A stretch of DNA of 63,382 bases from Anaerolineae bacterium (GCA_023382675.1 JAHDWN010000014.1:87461-150842), one strand, 5' to 3'. Positions 15,702-24,575 are shown, numbered from the stretch's first letter. Notes: a model not told the origin generated them from the letters alone. Numbers and translations are program-made.

Positions 15702-16634
15702 ATGAACGCAATTATTCGTTTGTGTATCGCGCTGGCGCTGATCCTGGTGCTGGCGCTGCCCGCTGCGGCGCAGATGCCGACGCCGGGCACGGACGTGGTC
15801 GATGCCTTCGCGCGGCTGGCGGCGCTTCAGAGTTATTCCGCCAACGTGCAGACGGACATCCACCAGAGTCTTCACGTCGCACAGGGCCTTACCATTGAAA
15901 ACGCACTCACACAGCAGGGCAGTGTTCACGTGCAGACCACCAACGGCCTGCCCGAAGGCTACGCGACGCTCGTTCACAGCTTCGGCGCGCGGGCCGGCGG
16001 CAGCGCAACGAATCTGGACATGACGATGCAGATGGTCTTCCTGGGCGATGATACTTTTGTCAGGTTCTCGGACGTAGCGCCGGGGGGCGGTCGCAGCCTG
16101 CCCGCTGATTGGGTCGATTGGCAGACCGCCGCGCCGTTGTTCCCCGGTGCCGGGCTGGTCGATGCGGCAGGGATGCGCGATCTGCTGACGCACCCGATGA
16201 TTTACCCGGTGCAGAGCGACACGATGCTCTGGGCCGAGGAACGAGGGGCGCAGATGCTCGACGACGAGATGATGCGCGTCTACTTCGTGCGGCTCGACCC
16301 GGTGGCGGTGTTTGATCAGGGCGGCGCAGAAGTGCTGACACGACTGCTGCGCGATCAGGGCGTCGGCGCGGATCGTGACGGCGTGCGCGACCTGATGGAA
16401 CATGCCATGCAGATCGACCTGGAAGTCTGGGTCAGCGTGAGCGACGGCATGATCCGCCGTCTGGTCGATACGACGCGGATCAATGCCGATGTCAGCCAGG
16501 CGGCGGGTGTGCCGCTGGTGCTGGAGCAGACGACGGTGACAGCCTGTGATCTGGGCAGCTTCAACGAGCGCGTGCTGGTCAGTGTGCCGCAGCTCGCATC
16601 GCCGGAAGTGCTGGTCGTGTCTGTGGGCGGGTGA
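15702..16634 (+). CDS. Exported LolA/LppX-like protein of unknown function
   Basis: A 310-residue protein with a signal peptide (MNAIIRLCIALALILVLALP, cleavage after AAA-Q). The mature protein begins with DVVDAFARLAALQSYSANVQTDIHQ and continues through a strand-rich region with DDTFVRFSDVAPGGG and a C-terminal LEVWVSVSDGMIRRLVDTTRIN. This resembles the half-barrel lipoproteins of the LolA/LppX/DUF2092 type that carry lipids. The assignment is by pattern only. It is transcribed away from the preceding terminator and faces a convergent gene across repeat copy A. Confidence 0.6.
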   Translation: MNAIIRLCIALALILVLALPAAAQMPTPGTDVVDAFARLAALQSYSANVQTDIHQSLHVAQGLTIENALTQQGSVHVQTTNGLPEGYATLVHSFGARAGGSATNLDMTMQMVFLGDDTFVRFSDVAPGGGRSLPADWVDWQTAAPLFPGAGLVDAAGMRDLLTHPMIYPVQSDTMLWAEERGAQMLDDEMMRVYFVRLDPVAVFDQGGAEVLTRLLRDQGVGADRDGVRDLMEHAMQIDLEVWVSVSDGMIRRLVDTTRINADVSQAAGVPLVLEQTTVTACDLGSFNERVLVSVPQLASPEVLVVSVGG

Positions 16635-16674
16635 GCGATTCAATCTGAAGGCGAGAAACGACCTTGTGGATGCC

Positions 16675-16787
16675 GCCGACGGGTCAACCCGTCGGCTAGC
16701 CGAAATCAAGCGCACTGAAGGCGCTGGTCTTTCAAAAGCACCTTCAGTGTGCTTGATTATCTCTAGCCAACCAGTTGACTGGTTGGC
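16675..16787. repeat. Dispersed three-stem-loop repeat, copy A (short form)
   Basis: Three palindromes in a row: 16675-16696 (GCCGACGGG arm), 16704-16758 (18-base arms AATCAAGCGCACTGAAGG and its near-complement around a 19-base loop) and 16766-16787 (GCCAACCAGT arm). Related copies are at 24621, 53901 and 60011. It lies between convergent genes, 26 bases beyond the stop of the minus-strand CoA-binding gene. Confidence 0.85.
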
Positions 16788-16813
16788 GGATGTCATCCCG
16801 AATCTGGCGTCCC

Positions 16814-17287
16814 CTAGACCGTCAGCTTGTTGGTCATGTTCATCCACCATTTCATGAATTTGTGGCCGAAATCGACCGGCTGGTCGTACATCAGCGGGCA
16901 GCCTGCCGGGATGACGGCGATGCCGTGGTCTTTGCAGTACTGCACCGCACTGTCCGACGTGCTGCGGACGCCATGCATGAGTGAGCAGTGCATCCAGACG
17001 CGCTTGATCCCGGCTACGTCACAATCGCGCACGATCCGATCCGTCACTTCGGGCGTAGTGACGATCATGACGGCGTCGGGCTTTTCCGGCGTCGATCTGA
17101 CATCCGGATAGCACGGGTCGCCCTCGACGGTTTCCGCGTTCGGGTTGATGGCGTAGACGGTGTGGCCGGTCGCCTTGAGCTTCCTGTAGATCAGGTTGGC
17201 CGTCCCGTCCGGGGAGCGCGATACGCCTGCGACGGCGATGCGCTGCTGCGCCAGAAAGTCGTCCACCATTTCTTGCATTGTCGCCAT
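16814..17287 (-). CDS. CoA-binding (YccU-like) Rossmann protein
   Basis: A 157-residue protein; ATG 17287 is preceded by AAGGAG, and upstream in-frame sequence is non-homologous. It has the CoA-binding domain pattern IAVAGVSRSPDGTANLIYRKL, then VYAINPNAETVEGDPCYPDV, a VMIVTTPEVTDRIVRDC block and the terminal IPAGCPLMYDQP. The family is the stand-alone relative of the succinyl-CoA synthetase alpha N-domain and binds CoA or a nucleotide; its physiological role is unsettled. Divergent from the MFS gene. Confidence 0.88.
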   Translation of the reverse strand: MATMQEMVDDFLAQQRIAVAGVSRSPDGTANLIYRKLKATGHTVYAINPNAETVEGDPCYPDVRSTPEKPDAVMIVTTPEVTDRIVRDCDVAGIKRVWMHCSLMHGVRSTSDSAVQYCKDHGIAVIPAGCPLMYDQPVDFGHKFMKWWMNMTNKLTV

Positions 17288-17332
17288 GATCCATTCTCCT
17301 TTTGATGTGAGTGGTTCTGTGTTCACAATCAG

Positions 17333-17368
17333 AAGTACTCGGTACTCAGTACTTGTGTTGAGTTCGGC
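17333..17368. repeat. Degenerate heptamer repeat tract
   Basis: Units AGTACTC, GGTACTC, AGTACTT, GTGTTGA and GTTCGGC lie in a seven-base register. It falls in the divergent region before the MFS transporter, and the same type of tract recurs at 10.83 and 59.84 kb. Confidence 0.45.
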
Positions 17369-17534
17369 GCGCGGCGCATTCCCAGAGGTGCGCCTACTTG
17401 TGTACGTGCGCACGGGTGTTTGAATCTTTTACGCAGCAGTTGCGCGCAGAGTTGCAGCGATTTGACGGTAGACAGAAAGATCGCGGCGCGGATGCTCGTC
17501 TGATCACAGTGCCGACTGTCGAGAGGAAACCACC

Positions 17535-19094
17535 GTGACCAGCCCATCCACCACCGCAGGTCAATTGCCCATGGAAGCGACGCCCGGCTACGCGCATCGC
17601 TGGCGCGCCATGATCTCCATTTCTATCGCCTTGATCGTCATCTCGCTCGACAACACGATCCTGAATGTAGCGCTGCCGTCGATCTCGCGCCAGTTGGGGG
17701 CAACCGCGAGCGAACTGCAATGGGTGGTCGATGCTTACGTGCTGGTGTTTGCGTCGCTGCTGCTGGCGATGGGATCGCTGGGTGACAAGCTGGGGCGCAG
17801 ACGGGCGCTGCAAGCCGGACTGATCTTGTTTGGCGTCGGCTCGCTCTGGTGCGCGCTCGCACCCTCGACGACGGCGCTGATCGCGGCTCGCGCCTTCACC
17901 GGCATCGGCGGTGCGCTGATCATGCCGGCAACGCTCTCGATCATCAGCGCGACCTTCCCGCCGCACGAGCGTCCGCGCGCCATCGCCATCTGGGCGGCCA
18001 CGTTCGGCCTGGGCGTCGGCATCGGCCCGATCACCGGCGGGGTGCTGCTGCGCTTCTTCAACTGGAATTCGGTCTTCTTCGTCAACCTGCCGATTGTGGT
18101 GCTGGCGCTGGTGGGCGGCTATCTCTACATCCACGAGTCGCGCGACGAGCACGCGCCGCCGATTGACGTGGCCGGGGTGGTGCTGTCAATCGTCGGCCTG
18201 TTCGCGCTGCTGTTCGCGATCATCGAGGCGGGGGAGTTGGGCTGGGGCGCGCAGCCGGTCTGGCTGGCGTTCGGCGCGGCCGTCGTGCTGCTGGCTGCGT
18301 TTGGCTGGTGGGAGAGCCGGGCAGCGCACCCGATGCTGCCGCTGAGCTTTTTCCGCAACCCGTCGTTCACGGTGGCGAATCTGGCGCTGGTGCTGGTGAC
18401 GTTCTGCCTGTTCGGGTGGACGTTCTTCCTGACGCAGTATTTCCAGTCGGTGCTCGGCTTCACGCCCTTCGCAGCCGGGCTGGCCGCGCTGCCGATCGCG
18501 CTGGTGCTGACGTTCGTGGCGGCCCGTTCGGCGGCGGTGGCGCAGCGCATCGGCACGAATAAGACGGTCGCGCTCGGCGCCGGGCTGGCAGCCATCGCCA
18601 TGATCTACTGGCGGCTGATCATGACGGCGGAGACACCGTATCTGGTCTTCATGATCGGCCAGCTCGTCTTCGGCACAGGGCTAGGGTTGATCTTCAGCCC
18701 GGCGACCAACTCGGTCATGCAGGCGGTGCCGGTACGCAAGGCGGGCATCGGCTCGGCCATGAACGATATGACGCGGCAGTTGGGCGGTGCGCTCGGCATC
18801 GCCGTGCTCGGCAGCGTCGCCAACGCCATGTACCGCGCGGAGATCGAGCCGCTGCTGGCGAGCGCCGGGCAAATCCCAGACGCGGTGCGCGAGGCGGCGC
18901 TCCATGGCATTCAGGGCGCGCACGTGATCGCAGGGCAGCTCACGGGCGGGCTGGGCGAGACGCTGGTCGCGACCTCGAATCACGCTTTCCTGGCGGGCAT
19001 CTATTCGGCGCAGATCGTGGCGATTGTGGTGCTGATCGGCGTGTCCGTGCTGGCGCTGCGCTTCCTGCCCGCCGAGGCGCGGCGCGGGGAGTGA
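17535..19094 (+). CDS. DHA2-family (EmrB/QacA) MFS drug:proton antiporter
   Basis: A 519-residue protein with 14 predicted membrane segments, the DHA2 layout. Motif A is GDKLGRRRALQAG, motif D1 is NTILNVALPSISRQL near the N-terminus with the acid in LDNT, and the antiporter motif C is GLGVGIGPITGGVLL. Members export drugs, dyes or toxic metabolites using the proton gradient. GAGAGGAAACCACC precedes the start. No TetR/MarR regulator is adjacent, so the inducer is unknown. Confidence 0.94.
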   Translation: MTSPSTTAGQLPMEATPGYAHRWRAMISISIALIVISLDNTILNVALPSISRQLGATASELQWVVDAYVLVFASLLLAMGSLGDKLGRRRALQAGLILFGVGSLWCALAPSTTALIAARAFTGIGGALIMPATLSIISATFPPHERPRAIAIWAATFGLGVGIGPITGGVLLRFFNWNSVFFVNLPIVVLALVGGYLYIHESRDEHAPPIDVAGVVLSIVGLFALLFAIIEAGELGWGAQPVWLAFGAAVVLLAAFGWWESRAAHPMLPLSFFRNPSFTVANLALVLVTFCLFGWTFFLTQYFQSVLGFTPFAAGLAALPIALVLTFVAARSAAVAQRIGTNKTVALGAGLAAIAMIYWRLIMTAETPYLVFMIGQLVFGTGLGLIFSPATNSVMQAVPVRKAGIGSAMNDMTRQLGGALGIAVLGSVANAMYRAEIEPLLASAGQIPDAVREAALHGIQGAHVIAGQLTGGLGETLVATSNHAFLAGIYSAQIVAIVVLIGVSVLALRFLPAEARRGE

Positions 19095-19251
19095 ACTGCG
19101 CGGGCCGAGGCGTAGTCACCTTGCTCTCAGCACACTATGTGTCAGCGTGGGCATAAGGTGAGCCCGAAAACCATTCGCCATGCCGACATGGAATCATAAG
19201 ATCACGCACGCCGTTTGCTACCCAATAACCAAGAAGTAGACGGGCGAAGTT

Positions 19252-20586
19252 CTAGCTCTTCATTGCGCCCATTGCAAACTTCTGCAGAATGCGTGCGCTT
19301 GGGTGATTCGCCAAAGACACCAGTTTGTTTGCCAAGGCGACAGGCATGAGCGCATTGTCATACATGTCGCACCTAAGTTTTTCAATGTTGGTCAAGATGA
19401 CTCGTAGGTTCGGGAAGTCGGATTCTGCTGGGTTTGCGACCACGTTCCGCGTCGGAATTGAGGCGACGTACATGGAGCCATTTGACGTCTTGAAAATCAT
19501 CTTGTTGCTGTAATATGTCGTCCGTCCATAAGGATTTGACGGGTCGGCCTTCCCTGGAATGACGTAGCGATAGATATAGTCGTTATCGAGGAACAGCACA
19601 CTCCCGGCATCGAAGATGTCGCGAATTTCATCTGCGTGCTCGACAAACGGCCCTGATTTCTCTAGACCCGCGAGATGAAGATCGTGTTTGTCAAACAGAT
19701 AATTGACCAGCGCGCGCATGGGCTTGTACATGTTAGCGGTCTGCCCAAAAAACGCCAACGGACCGTCCTTGATGAAGAGTATTTGCTTGAGGAGATTTGG
19801 CTTCGTAGCGAGTATCAAATGGATCAGGTGAACAAGCACTAGTTGCTCGACCGTGGTTGTTACGTAGCCAAGAATGCCGCCAGCCCCGAGCTCATCATCA
19901 ACAACCTCATGAAGGCGAAACACGTCGGTCAGACAGATGTCACCACCACATTCGGGACACGAGAACTTGTGGTCTGTCGACATGGCTGATCGAACCAGAG
20001 GTATGCTAGAGCGCTCACACACGGGGCAGGTCGCGAGCATCCACTGCGGTAGGGGGTTGTCGTATTCACGGAAGATAAACCAACGGAGGGTGTCCATCAA
20101 TGAGCCATTGTCGAGGCTTGCTGAGAAGAACTCGTACATGGCTCGTCGAACCGAGTACGTCAGGCTTTGGTCGCCCTGGAGGGTGACATTGCGCACTGGC
20201 AACGTGAACTTCAACCGTTGAATGTTGTTGAGTTTGGCCATGTCCGCGGGGTCGATGAATGGCTGCTCGCCGAGGTTATCCAGATCTTCAATGCTGAAGA
20301 TCAAGGCACCGATCTGAAAGAAGCAGACCGTAGCTGAAGGAAATTCGACTCGGACTGGCACTTCGTTGTATCCACCATCAACCGCGATAATGAATTGGAT
20401 GGGATTGTGCTCAACTGGTGTGAAGAACAGTTGATGACGACCTGAGAATGTGACATCAGTAGCTCGCGGCGGCAAGTTGCATCGTGTCAGGAACTCTTGA
20501 ACCGACGGATCCTGAATCACATATCCGTGTGATGATTTGCTTGCGTATTCGTTAGGTCTTCGTCCGTACCTGCTAACGTATGGCAT
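19252..20586 (-). CDS. NurA-type nuclease with internal zinc ribbon
   Basis: A 444-residue protein, last gene of the MTase-HerA-NurA operon and only 5 bases after HerA. NurA hallmarks are visible: the first catalytic block FIIAVDGGYNEV (Asp70), the middle block FIKDGPLAFFG (Asp274), GLEKSGPFVEHAD (about 307-319) and the late LFLDNDYIYRYVI (about 332-343). NurA is a Mn-dependent 5'-3' exonuclease/endonuclease that works with HerA in end resection. An insertion holds a zinc ribbon, CPVC 187-190 and CPEC 210-213, which classical archaeal NurA does not have. The coding region is AT-richer than its surroundings. Family call is by motif, with remote similarity. Confidence 0.78.
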   Translation of the reverse strand: MPYVSRYGRRPNEYASKSSHGYVIQDPSVQEFLTRCNLPPRATDVTFSGRHQLFFTPVEHNPIQFIIAVDGGYNEVPVRVEFPSATVCFFQIGALIFSIEDLDNLGEQPFIDPADMAKLNNIQRLKFTLPVRNVTLQGDQSLTYSVRRAMYEFFSASLDNGSLMDTLRWFIFREYDNPLPQWMLATCPVCERSSIPLVRSAMSTDHKFSCPECGGDICLTDVFRLHEVVDDELGAGGILGYVTTTVEQLVLVHLIHLILATKPNLLKQILFIKDGPLAFFGQTANMYKPMRALVNYLFDKHDLHLAGLEKSGPFVEHADEIRDIFDAGSVLFLDNDYIYRYVIPGKADPSNPYGRTTYYSNKMIFKTSNGSMYVASIPTRNVVANPAESDFPNLRVILTNIEKLRCDMYDNALMPVALANKLVSLANHPSARILQKFAMGAMKS

Positions 20587-20591
20587 TGGGA

Positions 20592-22610
20592 TTACTCATC
20601 AAGGTTCGTGGGAAATCGATCAATCTGCACGGGTACCACGAATGGGTTGGAGTAGGCCTTCATTCGCACGAAGCCCTTATCACTGCTTGCGCTGAATCGA
20701 ACTAGACTGTCCGTGAAGTCCCCAAAATCGTAGTATTTCTTGATTTCTCTGGTCTCGTCTTCGTTGTTCAAGTGGGCGATAAACCAGTTTTGCGTGTTCT
20801 TGAGAATGTTGGAACTAATGGAACTGACTTCTTGCGTAGCATAGACCAAACCCAGGTTGAGTTTCGCGCCTTCCTTCGCAATTCGGTTGTAGATTTGGCT
20901 TAAGTCCTTATCATCCTTCTTAGGGAACAAATTATGCGCTTCCTCGAAGTAGAACTGGATGAAGTTGTTTGGCTTCGCCTTGATAAACCGATCCATCGCG
21001 TCTGCGAAAATCTGGCGACAGATGCGCTCCGAGTAAAGGCTCTGGATATTCGGATCGCCCTGGGACAGGTCAACAATAATGATCTTGCCATTCCGCAGAT
21101 CTTCAATGATCTCCACTTCAAATGGTTTTCCAGTGGTATCTGTATGCAACCCAGCTACATCACGAAGTTTGAGATAGCCTGAAACGGTCGCACTGCCTCC
21201 GGGTCTCGACTTCCGTGTCAGAAAAACAAGAAGCGCCTTCAGGTCTTCGTCAGCCCATTCATGACCCTTCTCAGCTCGATACTTGCTGAAGTAAGGATGA
21301 TCCGCGTAGTTCTCCCAAATGGCGGTGAACCAATTGGCTGCTTCTTCCAGTGTAAGTCCTTGACTCGGATCGTCGCTATTTGCTAAGTCGTTTAGTTCTT
21401 TTGCTCCAGAGAATTTCACTTTGAAACCTTTTGGGATCGTGAACCCTGCTTTATATAAGCAGCACGCGTAGGCGGCGCATTTTCGTGCGTATCGCGTCTT
21501 CGCCGAATAGTCGTTTGGATCTGTCGGTTCGTTAAAATCCACAGATAGGAAGCTACCAACATAATCCGCGGTTTCAGTCGAAAGACGGCTTCTAATGAGT
21601 TCAAAGCCTGATACCATGTCCCGATAAAAGTTGACTTTCATGACCTTGAAATCGGGTTTTTCGAGAACGCTATAGCGGATAACCTTGTCTTTATAGAGTT
21701 CAAAGATTGCCGTTCCCGCATCCTGAAGATTGGAATTGGCGTATTCGCCATTGATGTCAAAGATGATTTGGCCAACGGGATATTTGGGCACGTTGTCATC
21801 CGTAAACGCTTCTAGATTTGAGGCGATCCCGTCAAAGAGTGGGGCATCAAGAACACCTGGAGCCTTGTCACTCATGGTTACGGATGCCTGGATAATCTTC
21901 TTGACAGTGTTTGACTTGCCGGTTCGGGTCATGCCGAACAAAGCACTCCTCTTCCCAAGAAAGTCCTGCGGCGTCACGTACACTTCAACAAGCGGTTCGT
22001 CTACTTGAAATCTACGAGTTGAGCTATATCTCACTTGACCAATTCGAATATCAGTTGGTTTCCCAACAACCTGATCTTCACGGAAATTCACGATAGCGGT
22101 CAGCACGCTGGCATCCGGCTTGATCACGCTGTAGTTATGTGAACTATAGAAGTTTTCCAGATCTGCGCCAAAACGAAGGTGTCGTTCTTGGTCTCGATAG
22201 AACGTGCCAAGGACTCTACACTCAAGCCCTGAAAAGCTGAATTCATATCTTGTGAAGCTATCGAGCTGAGTTTCGTTGCCGCTTGTACGTAGATTGTCCT
22301 TGTAATACTCGATCATCGACGCTATCACGTCATTGTCAGTTGGTAATTTCGTGGGACGCAGAACGCGCAGAAGGATCGCTTCGGAAACGGCCTCCTCGTT
22401 CTCGTAATACGCAATTAGGAACGAGCCCTGCGGAATACCTTTTGCCTTCTGCTTCCACGCGTCTGCCACCAGCAAATGTGCTCTGTCATAGTCCAGGTAG
22501 AAGGGCCGCCCGACAAAACGTCCCGTTTCCCACTCTCCGCTCGCACTGTTTCGCTTGAAGAGATCCGTTGATGCAATCTTGTGGAGGACATCTGCAAAAT
22601 TCAAAGCCAT
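20592..22610 (-). CDS. HerA-type hexameric DNA-translocase ATPase
   Basis: A 672-residue FtsK/HerA-superfamily ATPase. Walker A is GMTRTGKSN (226-234), Walker B with two acids is YFEEAHNLF (554-562), and the sensor Gln motif is YATQEVSSIS (590-599). The N-terminal 200 residues would hold the beta-barrel (HAS-like) domain that precedes the RecA core. HerA rings pump duplex DNA into the NurA nuclease or, in defence systems, drive partner effectors. It starts 17 bases after the methyltransferase stop and ends 5 bases before the NurA start, so all three are one operon. G+C is low: the row 20701-20760 has 26 G/C of 60. Confidence 0.9.
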   Translation of the reverse strand: MALNFADVLHKIASTDLFKRNSASGEWETGRFVGRPFYLDYDRAHLLVADAWKQKAKGIPQGSFLIAYYENEEAVSEAILLRVLRPTKLPTDNDVIASMIEYYKDNLRTSGNETQLDSFTRYEFSFSGLECRVLGTFYRDQERHLRFGADLENFYSSHNYSVIKPDASVLTAIVNFREDQVVGKPTDIRIGQVRYSSTRRFQVDEPLVEVYVTPQDFLGKRSALFGMTRTGKSNTVKKIIQASVTMSDKAPGVLDAPLFDGIASNLEAFTDDNVPKYPVGQIIFDINGEYANSNLQDAGTAIFELYKDKVIRYSVLEKPDFKVMKVNFYRDMVSGFELIRSRLSTETADYVGSFLSVDFNEPTDPNDYSAKTRYARKCAAYACCLYKAGFTIPKGFKVKFSGAKELNDLANSDDPSQGLTLEEAANWFTAIWENYADHPYFSKYRAEKGHEWADEDLKALLVFLTRKSRPGGSATVSGYLKLRDVAGLHTDTTGKPFEVEIIEDLRNGKIIIVDLSQGDPNIQSLYSERICRQIFADAMDRFIKAKPNNFIQFYFEEAHNLFPKKDDKDLSQIYNRIAKEGAKLNLGLVYATQEVSSISSNILKNTQNWFIAHLNNEDETREIKKYYDFGDFTDSLVRFSASSDKGFVRMKAYSNPFVVPVQIDRFPTNLDE

Positions 22611-22627
22611 CAGCTTACTCGCTTCTC

Positions 22628-23596
22628 TTATTCTTGGGCTTTCGCCAGCATTGGATCCTCTAGCCTGATCCTTGCCTGTTCAGAATATCTTTGTAGCTTC
22701 TCAATTGACACCCATTTGCGGTTCAAAAGCTCAGCGACGTACCCCGTGGTATTACTTCCCGAAAATGGGTCAAGCACTATGTCGCCAGGATCCGTAAGGA
22801 ACTGTATGAAGAATGATGCCAAGCCAGGTGGCATTCGTGCAGGATGCGGCGCTATGCCCTTTTCGCGGCACATTCGTGTGAAGTAGTCATTTGAGTTGGT
22901 ATTAGCGATCCGAAAAGCATTGGGTAGCCGAGTATCATCAGTTCCCGCAATTGGCTCCATTTCAAACACGTTGTGAGGAATGCTGCCCCCGTGATCAGTC
23001 AAGAATCCATCTGCGCTAATGATGTGTTCAGATGGTCTTCTACCTGAGTTATAAGATCTGCGTCTCAGGAGCGACTTCATACTCTTGCTATATGGACGTA
23101 GGACTTTTGTGTTATCTGCTTTTGGGTTGTCACTCTTTGCAATCCACCACACATTTGTATAACTATCGGTTGCGCGAATACGTTGGATAGTTACCCATTG
23201 CGCTGGAGAGGGAATGCGTGCTGGGTTATAGCAGATGAACTGTTGGCACAGACGAAGATCGGCGTTTGGAGCGTTGACAAATCCGATCAAGGATTCCAGA
23301 TGAAGTAGAGACTGTACTGGTCGGCCAGGAATCCAGGAGTTGCCAAGCTCAATGACGATAGAACCATCTGGTGTCAGCAATTCTGCAAAGATGTCAGCAA
23401 GGCTAACAAACCAATCCCTGTAGAGTTCGCCAGTTAGATTTCCATAGCTCTTCTTATTGTTCAGCGGGAAGGGAGGAGAAGTAAGAATTAGTTGAACTTT
23501 TCCCGAAAGCCGGCGACCAAGCTTTCCGTTGAGAAGCCGGATCGAATCGCCGATATGGTACTCTCCGAGCGAAGAAGCGTGATCAGGTTTCGGCAT
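22628..23596 (-). CDS. Beta-class DNA methyltransferase (N4-cytosine or N6-adenine)
   Basis: A 322-residue methyltransferase, first gene of the operon. The catalytic motif IV TSPPF (39-43, in VQLILTSPPFP) precedes the SAM-binding motif I DPFSGSNTTG (276-285), so the order is that of beta-class enzymes. Ser/Thr-Pro-Pro at motif IV favours N4-methylcytosine, though some N6-adenine enzymes share it. The middle 150 residues would carry target recognition. No conventional restriction endonuclease is adjacent; instead HerA and NurA follow. It may mark self DNA so that the nuclease pair spares it, which is inference. Confidence 0.9.
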   Translation of the reverse strand: MPKPDHASSLGEYHIGDSIRLLNGKLGRRLSGKVQLILTSPPFPLNNKKSYGNLTGELYRDWFVSLADIFAELLTPDGSIVIELGNSWIPGRPVQSLLHLESLIGFVNAPNADLRLCQQFICYNPARIPSPAQWVTIQRIRATDSYTNVWWIAKSDNPKADNTKVLRPYSKSMKSLLRRRSYNSGRRPSEHIISADGFLTDHGGSIPHNVFEMEPIAGTDDTRLPNAFRIANTNSNDYFTRMCREKGIAPHPARMPPGLASFFIQFLTDPGDIVLDPFSGSNTTGYVAELLNRKWVSIEKLQRYSEQARIRLEDPMLAKAQE

Positions 23597-23643
23597 TTAA
23601 TGCACCATTAGTAGAAAAGAAAAACTGACCATAGTCCAAGTCT

Positions 23644-23671
23644 AATATAGAGTACCTTACCGCGCCCTAAA
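23644..23671 (-). promoter_or_regulatory. Candidate promoter of the MTase-HerA-NurA operon
   Basis: Read on the minus strand, TTTAGG (23671-23666) and TATATT (23649-23644) are 16 bases apart, within the 107-base gap before the methyltransferase ATG. The -35 is weak. It is the only plausible promoter-like pair I see here. Confidence 0.3.
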
Positions 23672-23702
23672 GAAAGTTATGGGAACACATGTACAGCGAA
23701 CA

Positions 23703-24218
23703 TCACCCAAATTCTCTTAGCAGTTTGCGCACGCGTGAGGCGATGGACTTCTTGGGGCTGTACTGGTAGCGCCTGAGGATGGCGCGGAATTCCTGCCGCA
23801 GGTCGTCATCTTGCCGAGCGAATTTCGCCAGCGCTTCCAGCGTGAGATTGACCACGATCCAATCGTCGTACAGATCCAGGTTGAGCTTCAAGAGTTCGAT
23901 TGCGCGGGCCTGCTGCTCGGTCGTGAGCGGAATCTCGCTCAAGATCTGCGCCAGATGCCACTGCACAGACGCCTGCTCGATTTCTGCCACGTCGGTCAAC
24001 AAGCGCTCGACGTAGGGGACGAACCGGTCAGGCTGCTGGCGGGCGACCTTCTCCAGGCCGTCACTTGCGCGCATTCTGACGATCTTATCCTCGACAAACA
24101 GGCACTCAAACAACTCGTCAAGCCGGTATCCATCCGCGAGTACCCAGAGGACGACTTCCTCCGTCCGTCCGAGCGAACGGCGATCACCGCCCGTCAGCGC
24201 TTGTTGAATCAGGCTCAT
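23703..24218 (-). CDS. HEAT-repeat-like helical protein
   Basis: A 171-residue all-helical protein. Successive segments (DELFECLFVEDKIVRMRASDGLEKVA, RFVPYVERLLTDVAEIEQASVQWHLAQIL, DWIVVNLTLEALAKFARQDDD) have the helix-turn-helix pattern with Arg/Asp-Ala positions typical of HEAT repeats, which are protein-binding scaffolds. It lies between an XisI-like gene (45 bases upstream) and the methyltransferase operon (106 bases downstream), all on the minus strand. Membership in the same system is possible but its codon usage and higher G+C resemble the host. Confidence 0.6.
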   Translation of the reverse strand: MSLIQQALTGGDRRSLGRTEEVVLWVLADGYRLDELFECLFVEDKIVRMRASDGLEKVARQQPDRFVPYVERLLTDVAEIEQASVQWHLAQILSEIPLTTEQQARAIELLKLNLDLYDDWIVVNLTLEALAKFARQDDDLRQEFRAILRRYQYSPKKSIASRVRKLLREFG

Positions 24219-24263
24219 CTGGCGTATCCCGTCGATCAGAGGATGCGTCGATCGTGCCCTTGC

Positions 24264-24575
24264 CTAAACACTTTCTGGCGATGGCTCGCCTGCATACGCG
24301 AGGACGATCTTTGCGCGAGGGATGCCTGCTTCAAGCAGAGACTCGTAGAGGGGTTCACTGTTGCGATCTTCGACAATGATGACGTGATCGCCGACGATGC
24401 GCACAAGCAAGTCAACAAACGTGAATTCTTTGCCATCGAGTTGGCCGACGCAGACGCTGGTGAAAACGTTCTGATCGGGATCACTGGTCAGGTAGCTGTA
24501 GCCGTTGAGTCCCTCACCTGTATAGGTATCCAGAACAGACTTGACGATTTGTTTCAGGGTTGCGGTATTGGGCAT
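24264..24575 (-). CDS. XisI-like protein
   Basis: A 103-residue protein from ATG 24575. The pattern of an N-terminal helix (LKQIVKSVLDTYTGEG), a central strand pair (FTFVDLLVRIVGDHVIIVED) and the terminal LYESLLEAGIPRAKIVLAYAGEP matches XisI, described as a factor for DNA-element excision in heterocystous cyanobacteria and since found widely in Chloroflexota. XisI genes usually follow XisH, a nuclease-like partner; no XisH is seen here, so this is an orphan. Repeat copy B begins just upstream of its start. Confidence 0.7.
   Translation of the reverse strand: MPNTATLKQIVKSVLDTYTGEGLNGYSYLTSDPDQNVFTSVCVGQLDGKEFTFVDLLVRIVGDHVIIVEDRNSEPLYESLLEAGIPRAKIVLAYAGEPSPESV

Noticed and set aside
19095-19251. 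A tRNA or integrase attachment site at the edge of the AT-rich operon
   Set aside because: No cloverleaf, CCA-type end or direct repeat with the region near 23600-23700 could be seen by eye; no integrase gene is present.
19252-23596. Assignment of the methyltransferase/HerA/NurA operon to BREX, DISARM, Druantia or type I restriction
   Set aside because: No PglZ, BrxL, DrmA/B, HsdR/HsdS or large SNF2/SF2 helicase is present; only three genes are linked.
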